DNA of 64,000 bases from an uncultured Prevotella sp. (GTDB taxonomy: Bacteria > Bacteroidota > Bacteroidia > Bacteroidales > Bacteroidaceae). The notes beneath the pieces were generated by a model, which was not told where the DNA came from, did no database searches, and saw only the letters and a list, made by a program, of their open reading frames with translations. The stretch lies in NCBI GenBank assembly GCA_900550035.1, contig URQS01000013.1, forward strand, positions 3,009 to 67,008, given 5' to 3'. Below are positions 5,511-13,073 of this stretch, one piece after another (position 1 is the stretch's first letter; each line of letters begins with the position of its first letter). The translations under genes were made by a program, and so were the position numbers.

Positions 5511-7991
5511 CTACTCCTCCATGAACATACGGCATGGACTGTATTTGTTTGGATTGATGAGAAACTCCTCTTCATCGATACCCATCTTTGACATTGCGTC
5601 AGAAGAAGAACTGGATGACTTCTGAGGAGCAAGTCCGGTGAGGATGATGCGTATCTGCTCATCGAGATCCTTGTAATGAGCACGTGTGTCGGCATCAGAT
5701 GTCTTGGCATTCTGCACCATAGAGCGGATGCTCTTGAGGGCAGCATGGGCATACGGACGCTGGTCTTCCACCATAGTCACACGCCATGCTCTTGCAAAAT
5801 TGTTGACAGCACGACGCTGAATGTGCTTAGTATAGTTGGACACCTTGGCTCCAGTCTTTGTAGAACGGAAGAGATAACTGAGGAGTTCGTTGACATAATC
5901 CATTGGCTTGTAGCTGTCCTGGAGATAGCAATGCTTGCTGATGAGATTGAGAGTCATAGCTGAAGTGAGAGCATCGAGTGTGCGGTCCACGATAGGATAG
6001 ACAGCATTCTCAGGCACGCGGTTGAGTCTGCGGGCGAAAGGTTGGTTCCAGAGCCATGTAGGTTCTACGATCATATTCTCATTGAGCCATGCCAAGGCGC
6101 GGCGCTGTACGTCCCTTCCTGCAGGAGTATATACCGGTCCTTCCTGGTCAGCGCTCTTGTAATCATGATATACACCGCTGATGTTCTTCTGCACATGACC
6201 GTAGAAGCGTCCCATCTGATTGATTACATTCTTGTATGCAAACTTGAGATTGGCATCCATATCAGCCTCCTCATAGTTCCATTTCTGGATGTTTGCCATG
6301 ACGCGCTTGAGGTTCTTCACGCCGTAGGTGCTTGCCTTCATGGCATCATCGCCGAGGTCTTCTGTCTGTGCCTGAGGGTCATTGTCAGTGCCTTCACCAC
6401 CAAACCAGTAGCGTGGACTCTCCTTGAGCTTGTTGATTATCATGTTGTTGAGAGTCAGGCGCTCGTCGCGTTCGCCCTTAGAATCAGGGAAATAGCGGTA
6501 GCCCCATTCTATTGCCCACTTGTCATAGTCATTGATACGAGGGAAGAGTCCGGTGTATGTCACGCTGTCTTCAGGCTGTGCCACATAGTTGAATCGGGCA
6601 TAGTCCATGATGGAAGCCGTGTGTCCATGCTCTTCGAGCCATTCCTTGTCACGGAGTTTCTCCACAGGGGTGGCATGGCTCGCACCCATATTATGACGCA
6701 ATCCGAGGGTATGACCTATCTCATGAGATGACACAAAGCGGATGAGTTGCCCCATCAGTTCATCGTCGAAGACAGGCTTCTGTGCGCGTTTATCCACAGC
6801 ACCTACTTGTGTCTGGTACCATGCGTGGAGCAACTGCATCACATTGTGGTACCAACCTACGTGGCTTTCGATGATTTCTCCAGAACGAGGGTCGCTGACA
6901 TGTGGTCCATAGGCATTGCTTATGTCGCTTGCGAGATAGCGTATTACGGAGTAGCGAGCATCTTCAAGGCTCATGGTAGAGTCGTTAGGCCATTCCTTAG
7001 CACAGATAGCATTCTTGAATCCCGCCTTTTCAAATGCCGCATTCCAATCGTTTACGCCAGCGATGAGATAAGGCACCCATTTCTTAGGTGTAGCAGGGTC
7101 AATGTAATATACTATCTGCTTGACAGGCTCCACGAGTTCGCCACGGCGATAAGCCTCGATATCCTTAGGCTCCAGTCTCCATCTGGAGATGACCTGACGG
7201 CGCTTCACCTGCTGCTGATCGTCACCGAAGTCGGTAAATTCCTCTGTGAAATAGCCTACACGAGGGTCGTAGGAACGACAAGCCATAGGCTCTTTCGGCA
7301 GAAGGACGAAGGAGGTGTTGACCTTTAGCGTGATGTTTCCCGTGATTTTGCCTGCAGGGATGCGAGTGCTTGCCTTCGAACCGTAGGTCTTTATGGTGAC
7401 AATCTCTGTATTGATAGGGAACGTGCTGATGCGCTCAATATAGGAGAGGTCCTTCTTGAAAGCAGTCACTCCGAGTGCCGACTTGCTGCTTTCCTCAAGA
7501 GAGAGGACGGCATTGTCGGAATTAAACATATTTGTGACGTTGATACTGTAGAACTTCACCCCGGTGGAGTCTGTCAGCGTAGAGTCTATTTTGGTGGCAT
7601 AGACGATAGGATCCTGGGTACAGTTGGCTACAGCAGTAGCAATCTTGTCATCACTCTTGACGCGTATGTCATAGAGATGAGCACGCAGGAGCATCTGCTT
7701 GTTGTTCTTTTCCCAATAGAGCACCTGCTCATTGGCCAGTTCTCCGCCATATACTCCAGCATCCACAGGTGTGGAAACATAGCGTGTGGTGGTGAGAAAG
7801 AGTCTGCCGAGAAGTGAGTCTGGTATCTGGAAGTAATAGTTGTCCTTATGCTTCTGCACATTGAAGAGGCCTTTTACTGCCGGTTGTCTTACTTCTTTCT
7901 TTACGGGCTTGGTGACCTTTGATTTCTTTCTTGCCTGTGCTCCTGGGCATATCATTGCTGCCATGCACACAATTAACAAATGTTTTTTCAT
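5511..7991 (-). CDS. secreted zinc-dependent metalloprotease (DUF5117/DUF5118 type)
   Basis: 826 residues from the chosen start (MKKHLLIVCMAAMICPGAQA, a signal peptide); a longer frame reaches 8045, but its extra 18 residues look like leader. The catalytic site HEIGHTLGLRH at about residues 423-433 gives H423, E424, H427 and H433, the extended metzincin-type HExxHxxGxxH motif. The long N-terminal part before it (KDNYYFQIPDSLLGRLFLTT) fits the DUF5118/DUF5117 arrangement of Bacteroidetes SusC/SusD-linked proteases. It is the last gene of the SusC/SusD operon and probably cleaves proteins in the periplasm or at the surface to feed the transporter. The substrate is unknown. The sequence ends 105 bases from the group II intron. 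Confidence 0.9.
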   Translation of the reverse strand: MKKHLLIVCMAAMICPGAQARKKSKVTKPVKKEVRQPAVKGLFNVQKHKDNYYFQIPDSLLGRLFLTTTRYVSTPVDAGVYGGELANEQVLYWEKNNKQMLLRAHLYDIRVKSDDKIATAVANCTQDPIVYATKIDSTLTDSTGVKFYSINVTNMFNSDNAVLSLEESSKSALGVTAFKKDLSYIERISTFPINTEIVTIKTYGSKASTRIPAGKITGNITLKVNTSFVLLPKEPMACRSYDPRVGYFTEEFTDFGDDQQQVKRRQVISRWRLEPKDIEAYRRGELVEPVKQIVYYIDPATPKKWVPYLIAGVNDWNAAFEKAGFKNAICAKEWPNDSTMSLEDARYSVIRYLASDISNAYGPHVSDPRSGEIIESHVGWYHNVMQLLHAWYQTQVGAVDKRAQKPVFDDELMGQLIRFVSSHEIGHTLGLRHNMGASHATPVEKLRDKEWLEEHGHTASIMDYARFNYVAQPEDSVTYTGLFPRINDYDKWAIEWGYRYFPDSKGERDERLTLNNMIINKLKESPRYWFGGEGTDNDPQAQTEDLGDDAMKASTYGVKNLKRVMANIQKWNYEEADMDANLKFAYKNVINQMGRFYGHVQKNISGVYHDYKSADQEGPVYTPAGRDVQRRALAWLNENMIVEPTWLWNQPFARRLNRVPENAVYPIVDRTLDALTSAMTLNLISKHCYLQDSYKPMDYVNELLSYLFRSTKTGAKVSNYTKHIQRRAVNNFARAWRVTMVEDQRPYAHAALKSIRSMVQNAKTSDADTRAHYKDLDEQIRIILTGLAPQKSSSSSSDAMSKMGIDEEEFLINPNKYSPCRMFMEE

Positions 7992-8057
7992 TTGTTTGGT
8001 TTTAGAGTTGTTAATATTTTCTTCAGCCGTTGACGTGGCTGACACGGTGACTTAATG

Positions 8058-9194
8058 CTATTTGATGTACTTCTTGCCTCCGATGATGCGGATACCAGTG
8101 CCGTTATAAGGCAGGCCTGTAATGCTGTATGCCTTGCCATTAGCGGAAGAAGAGACGATGGACTTGATGCCGGTAGCAACAAAATCCTCCACGTCTGTGA
8201 AGCCTGCATTTTCATAGTCAGCCTTGTTACCAGAAAGAACGTAGCACTTCTTCTTGTAGAGAGACTTCAGAGCACCGCTTCCGAGCTCAGGAAGCTTGCA
8301 GAAATAGCGGGAATACTGCGCATTGGTGCAGAGGTTGAAGGCATTCTTTTGCAGTTGCTTTACAGAAGCCGGAAGGATGAATGCCACAGCCTTTGCAGAC
8401 TGGCAACCGCTCTCCTGGATAGTCTCAAGCGATGTGCAGGTGCTGAAATCAAGCACAAGATTGTAGCCTTCAGTCTTTGCGCTGTTCTTGGAGAGATTGA
8501 GAAAGGCACGATTGCCTATGGTCTTGAGAGCAGTGCAGCCTTTGAGATTGAGGACGGTGCACTCATAACTCTGGTAGAAAGCACGATCACCGATGGATTC
8601 CAGAGCCGAGCATCCTTCGAGATTGATGGTCTTTGCGCCCGTCTGTCCGAAGCCGTATTCCCCTATGGACTTGAGATTTGCATGACCTGAAAGGTCTATT
8701 TCTGTGATTTTATCGCAAAATTCGAAAGCATAATCCTTGATAGTCTCAAGATTTGAGCAATTAGAGAAATCGACTGTCTCCAATTGTGACTTGCCTGTAC
8801 TGTTGAAAGCGTATAAACCCACAGAAGTCATGGAAGCTGGGAAGATTATCTTCTTCAGCGGAATGATGGCATCATCATTCTCCTTCTTCTGGAAGACATT
8901 GGCAGGAAACTCATTAGCAGGGTACTCTATCGTGGTTTCGCCTACTGTCTCGGAGTAAGCGACGATGTTGGCATCCTTGAGGTCGAGCGTCTCTACCTTC
9001 ATATTCTGGCGGATGAAGGCTATGTCAGCCTTGTTGATATTGCCGGTCAAGGTGAGGTCGATGACATTGAGGTCATCACCTTTGATGAGAGTGGAGAGGG
9101 TGCCGGCAGTCTCCACTTTGATAGTTTTTGTCTCAGCATGAGCAGTAAATGCCATGAGTGAGAATGCGATAAGGAGTAGATGTTTGCATTTCAT
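8058..9194 (-). CDS. BspA-like leucine-rich-repeat secreted protein
   Basis: 378 residues with a signal peptide (MKCKHLLLIAFSLMAFTAHA). From about residue 100 to 290 it carries successive BspA/LRR_5-type repeats of about 23 residues, visible as LETIKDYAFEFC, LKSIGEYGFGQTG, LESIGDRAFYQSY and LKTIGNRAFLNLS. The last part (YSITGLPYNGTGIRIIGGKKYIK) resembles a short Bacteroidetes C-terminal module seen on surface proteins. Proteins of this class mediate binding to host proteins or other cells. It lies between the PKD-like lipoprotein and the metalloprotease, 66 bases before the latter, so a role in substrate capture is plausible but inferred. Confidence 0.87.
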   Translation of the reverse strand: MKCKHLLLIAFSLMAFTAHAETKTIKVETAGTLSTLIKGDDLNVIDLTLTGNINKADIAFIRQNMKVETLDLKDANIVAYSETVGETTIEYPANEFPANVFQKKENDDAIIPLKKIIFPASMTSVGLYAFNSTGKSQLETVDFSNCSNLETIKDYAFEFCDKITEIDLSGHANLKSIGEYGFGQTGAKTINLEGCSALESIGDRAFYQSYECTVLNLKGCTALKTIGNRAFLNLSKNSAKTEGYNLVLDFSTCTSLETIQESGCQSAKAVAFILPASVKQLQKNAFNLCTNAQYSRYFCKLPELGSGALKSLYKKKCYVLSGNKADYENAGFTDVEDFVATGIKSIVSSSANGKAYSITGLPYNGTGIRIIGGKKYIK

Positions 9195-9275
9195 AAGCGC
9201 TTCTTGTGTTTATTATTTATATTATTTGGATTATCAATATCTGCCGATTACGCAGGGGATATGATGGCTGGTTAC

Positions 9276-10805
9276 CTACAAACACCTCGTGAAATAGGTG
9301 GCGTAGCCGGGTATGATGTCTTGATATGCTTTGATGAGCTTGCCGGTCACGCTATCATAGACGCGGATGGAGGAGCAGCCAGTGGCTTGACGATAAGTCA
9401 GCATGACGGTGCAATCGTCCTCATCACGCAGTCCTAAGCCCGTGATAAGAGGGAATACATCCACCAGTTGTTCGCCTTCATCAAGGCTAATTAGCAGTTT
9501 GGACTTCACTGGATTAAACTCTTTCATGTTGTAATAATCGAAGCGATATACCTTATTGCCAACAGAATAGAAGGCATAGCTCTCGCCAAACGAGCCCCAC
9601 CAATATCTTACAGTCCTTGCAAGAGAGGCATCAATCGGCATGATGCGCTTGAGAGAGATGGGCTGAACAGTGGTCTTGACATAGTTGACACAGAACTCAT
9701 ATATGGCATACTGTCCGTCACGCTTGCCTATCAGATATACTTCGTATGGCTGATTGGAACCCATTCCTGTGGCTTCGGTGAAGCATCCGCAGAGACTGTC
9801 GAGGCGGAAAGGTTCGCCATCAATGGTGATATGCTCCATCTGGTCGTTATAGACATGGTAGCAACCCACCGTATTGTCGTCATGCAGCACGAAGGTCACT
9901 TTCTTAAACCTCTGAAATTGCTTGCTCGACATAGCCTGACGCACATTGCGACTCTTGACGAAAGTGTTCTCATTGAATACAGGAAGCTTGCGGTCCAGAC
10001 CATTGAAGACATGGAGATTACCATTGCAGATGAAGTATTTCGATGCGCCATAGCCGAAGGTGACATTGCTGATGTCCAGTCTGGAGGCGCTGCCCATATA
10101 CACCTTATTATATATATTGCCGGTATATTCACCCACATTATGATAGAAACCATTGTCTGTATCAGCATTGCGCATGCTGATACATCTGCCCCAAGAAGGG
10201 CTTTGATCTGTGAAAACGGCTATCTCATTGAGGGCATACAGCGTGCCATAATACTTGCCATTGATTGGTTCATCGGGGTTTATCCGCTCTATCATGTCGG
10301 GATAATACTTAGTGAAGGCACGCACATCACCCTGCAATGACATCCATTCGGTGCGTCCGTCAGACTTCTGATAGACCACGATGGAGGAGGGAGTGTATGT
10401 GCTCAGCACCTGGAAGGAGAATGTCTTGCGAAACTCCAGTCCGTTTTCCCTGTCCTTTGCTATGAAGACAGCAGGGATATCAGTCGCCATATTATATCCA
10501 GAAGGCAATGAAACCTCCCATACTAACTGCTTGCCGGTGGCTATTTCTTGCTGTTTACCCACCACCCAACGGTAGTCATAGCGCAAGGAATCAGCCCCCT
10601 CGGAGAAGGTCAGCGAAGGGTTTATCCTCAGAGTGTCCCCCTGATAGAGCGTATATGAACCGTCAGTGGCAATGCCATTTATGGCAGTGACCTGCTGTAT
10701 GTCGTCCGTGGCTTCGCTGTCCTTGCCTCCATAGCATGACAGAAGGGAGGACATCACTGCGCCGAGGATGAGCAACTGATAGTATATTCTTGTCTTTTTA
10801 CGCAT
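9276..10805 (-). CDS. PKD-like family surface lipoprotein
   Basis: 509 residues. The signal peptide ends in a lipobox (LLSCYGG), so the protein should be lipid-anchored. An Ig/PKD-like N-terminal part (about 40-135, YTLYQGDTLRINPSLTFSEG) is followed by a larger domain with repeated Tyr/Trp-rich strands that suggest a propeller-like or beta-rich fold. This protein type regularly follows SusD and DUF4843 genes in Bacteroidetes loci. It overlaps the upstream DUF4843 stop by one base (TAATG), so translation is coupled. It is likely a surface binding subunit; the ligand is unknown. Confidence 0.82.
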   Translation of the reverse strand: MRKKTRIYYQLLILGAVMSSLLSCYGGKDSEATDDIQQVTAINGIATDGSYTLYQGDTLRINPSLTFSEGADSLRYDYRWVVGKQQEIATGKQLVWEVSLPSGYNMATDIPAVFIAKDRENGLEFRKTFSFQVLSTYTPSSIVVYQKSDGRTEWMSLQGDVRAFTKYYPDMIERINPDEPINGKYYGTLYALNEIAVFTDQSPSWGRCISMRNADTDNGFYHNVGEYTGNIYNKVYMGSASRLDISNVTFGYGASKYFICNGNLHVFNGLDRKLPVFNENTFVKSRNVRQAMSSKQFQRFKKVTFVLHDDNTVGCYHVYNDQMEHITIDGEPFRLDSLCGCFTEATGMGSNQPYEVYLIGKRDGQYAIYEFCVNYVKTTVQPISLKRIMPIDASLARTVRYWWGSFGESYAFYSVGNKVYRFDYYNMKEFNPVKSKLLISLDEGEQLVDVFPLITGLGLRDEDDCTVMLTYRQATGCSSIRVYDSVTGKLIKAYQDIIPGYATYFTRCL

Positions 10806-11530
10806 TATTCAAAGTATATTCTGTTACCATTGGAGTCATATTCCTCATGTTGTATAAACCATTGCTTGCAGAGCGAAATCCAATAATCGAGGATGACGCT
10901 GCTGCCGTCATCCACCCATTCAGGATCGGTGATGCCGCTGATTTCCAGAAAGACGGCACACTTACGGGCTGAATAGGTGATTTTGCTCAGTTTGCTATTG
11001 TTTTCCCAGAAGGCAGGAGCGATGGTAAGGTTTTTTGTAAACTGCACATCCACATACTGATACTCCGGCACTCCCACCGTGAAATCGTCGCCTGGCACGA
11101 GAGCCAGCCTCATTTTGTAGGTCATTTCGCTGTCCATCTCATCGACATGGATTGTAGCGCGGAGCGTGTCTTGATACATTCCGCTGCGAAACACTTGCTT
11201 GCTGTCGAAACTTACCACCGCAGAACTGGCGGGGACACCTTCGCTTTCTGCCTCCGAAATCATCACTCCGAAATGACGGTCACGACCATAATCTATCACC
11301 CCCTGCAGGCGAACAGGTATCTGGAGCGTGTAGTCCGTCACCTTTCCACCAAGGAAATAGGCATTGAAACTATAGCTCTCTGGGTAATCCGACGCACTGC
11401 CGAAGACGGTGCCGCGGGCAATATTGAGCGCACTGGTCGATGTATCGTAGGCTTCCAGCGTATCTTCCGAGCAGGCTGCTACGGACAATAGGGCTGTGGC
11501 TGTAAGCATTATGTATAGAATTTTTCGCAT
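10805..11530 (-). CDS. DUF4843 family lipoprotein
   Basis: 241 residues from the chosen start (MRKILYIMLTATALLSVAAC, signal peptide with lipobox). A longer frame begins at 11554 but adds only eight residues before the signal peptide and would overlap the SusD gene. The body has two beta-rich parts, with strings such as YSFNAYFLGG and YTLQIPVRLQG, as in DUF4843 proteins that accompany SusC/SusD pairs. It sits 20 bases after the second SusD gene and is coupled to the PKD-like gene. Probably an accessory surface lipoprotein for substrate binding; the exact job is unknown. Confidence 0.82.
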   Translation of the reverse strand: MRKILYIMLTATALLSVAACSEDTLEAYDTSTSALNIARGTVFGSASDYPESYSFNAYFLGGKVTDYTLQIPVRLQGVIDYGRDRHFGVMISEAESEGVPASSAVVSFDSKQVFRSGMYQDTLRATIHVDEMDSEMTYKMRLALVPGDDFTVGVPEYQYVDVQFTKNLTIAPAFWENNSKLSKITYSARKCAVFLEISGITDPEWVDDGSSVILDYWISLCKQWFIQHEEYDSNGNRIYFE

Positions 11531-11550
11531 TGCTTTAAGAGGTGAAAGTG

Positions 11551-12975
11551 TCAATATCCAAACTGTTTCTCGTAATCCGGCAACGGTAGCACATAAGCCG
11601 AAGCTGGAACGCTGACAGTATTGCCGTTATAGTTTCCGTCATCGACGGCGCGGAGGTTGCGGCGCTTGTAATAATAGAACAGCTGTCCCTCGCCGCGGAA
11701 GTCGCATATATACTCATGTGTCAGTTCATTCCACAAGGTCTGTGTGGTAGCTGTAGCCGGAAGAGCAGCCTCTCCGCGTTTCTGCTTTATAGTATTCAGA
11801 AGGCTCAAGGCATTCTCTCTGGTCTCAATACCATTGAGATTGCACTCAGCCATGATGAGATACATCTCGCTGATTTTCAGCATAGGAACGACTGGGTCGC
11901 CGTATTTGCCGGCATCTTCCGACTTTACTGACCGCTGATAGCGTATCATATTGATTTTTCCATTTGCGCTCGGGTTTTGGTATAGCCATGCTCTGCGCAC
12001 ATCATTGTCCTCGTATGCGTTGGCACTCTTGGCAAAATCGCCGGTCAGACCTTCGTAATATGAGCGTGAAACGGTAAGTATGTTCTCACAGTAGAGGGCA
12101 AAAATCATCTCTGGCATGAAGATGCGGTCGGCTTTCTGTTCCACTCCGTAGATGTCAGTCTCAAGGATTTCCTCCGGAAGGATAAACCTATACTTTTCCG
12201 AATCGATTACCTCTTCGGCATATTGTGCAGCCTCAGCATAATGTCCGCGGTAGATTTCCATCCTGGCGAGCAAAGCAGTAGCAGCATAATAGTTCATCCT
12301 CTGTGTGCGGTCATAAGCCAGATAGCGGTTGCTGTATGCCTTATTACAATATAGAGGGTCCTTTTTCAAGTAGTCGCGAGCCTGCATAAGGTCAGAGATA
12401 ATGGTATCAATAAGTTGCTCATTAGTCATTTTCTTGCCGAGAACAAAGCCGAAGTCTGTCTTGAAGCGTACATTTCCCGACTCAGGATTTACCTCATAGC
12501 TCTCATTGAACATTCTCATGAGGTCGAAATACATCAATGATCTGAGAGCGAGCGCTTCGCCATGAATGATGTCAATCACGTCGCTGTCAATCTTACCTTC
12601 CGCCTCAGGCAGTTTGGCAAGTAGCATATTGGCATTGACGATGGTGTTATACATCTTGAGCCAGATAGCAGAAACGAGTTCCTGTCCGCCGTCAGTGGTG
12701 TATCTGAACTGTGACCAAGCGACGCGATCGGGGTCATCTTCCTTGACGTTATATTGCTGTGAAAGCGGTTCGAGGGCTGTCAGAGTAAGGTTGCCACCAT
12801 ATAGTTCGGTGCCGCCCATGCTGATATATATGCCCGTCAAAGCGGTGTAGTAACCATCGGCATTGACAAACATATCCTTCTCGTCAATCTCCGACTCGGC
12901 TCCTACATCAAACCATGAGCAGCTCTGCAGCAGTATAATGGATAATATGTATAATAATGTTTTGCGCATAATCAA
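11551..12975 (-). CDS. SusD/RagB-family outer membrane lipoprotein
   Basis: 474 residues with a lipoprotein signal (LYILSIILLQSC). The helical TPR-like core is visible in ALTGIYISMGGTELYGG, GEALALRSLMYFDLMRMF and EMYLIMAECNLNGIETRENA, the last being the SusD C-terminal signature, and the chain ends near TLWNELTHEYICDFRGEGQL. SusD proteins cap the SusC barrel and bind the ligand outside the cell. It follows the large SusC gene by 98 bases; the gap carries copy 2 of the CCAACG hairpin repeat, which could stabilise or attenuate the transcript. Cognate to the SusC at 13074-16013. Confidence 0.93.
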   Translation of the reverse strand: MIMRKTLLYILSIILLQSCSWFDVGAESEIDEKDMFVNADGYYTALTGIYISMGGTELYGGNLTLTALEPLSQQYNVKEDDPDRVAWSQFRYTTDGGQELVSAIWLKMYNTIVNANMLLAKLPEAEGKIDSDVIDIIHGEALALRSLMYFDLMRMFNESYEVNPESGNVRFKTDFGFVLGKKMTNEQLIDTIISDLMQARDYLKKDPLYCNKAYSNRYLAYDRTQRMNYYAATALLARMEIYRGHYAEAAQYAEEVIDSEKYRFILPEEILETDIYGVEQKADRIFMPEMIFALYCENILTVSRSYYEGLTGDFAKSANAYEDNDVRRAWLYQNPSANGKINMIRYQRSVKSEDAGKYGDPVVPMLKISEMYLIMAECNLNGIETRENALSLLNTIKQKRGEAALPATATTQTLWNELTHEYICDFRGEGQLFYYYKRRNLRAVDDGNYNGNTVSVPASAYVLPLPDYEKQFGY

Positions 12976-13030
12976 TATGGGGGAATGCGGTTTTGTGGAT
13001 TTGCTGTTTCGTTGTTTCTACATTTGTTAT

Positions 13031-13059
13031 CCAACGGTAGAAGCCGTTGGCACAGTGGC
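13031..13059 (+). repeat. dispersed CCAACG hairpin repeat, copy 2
   Basis: A perfect 7-bp stem CCAACGG/CCGTTGG with a 6-base loop is followed by CACAGTGGC. It is nearly identical to 5407-5435. It lies inside the operon between the SusC stop and the SusD start, where an RNA hairpin could affect mRNA processing or read-through. Confidence 0.65.
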
Positions 13060-13073
13060 AGTTTTGTCGATTG

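Noticed and set aside
5431..5625. A 64-residue plus-strand frame
   Set aside because: It overlaps the 3' end of the metalloprotease gene and has no start context or similarity.
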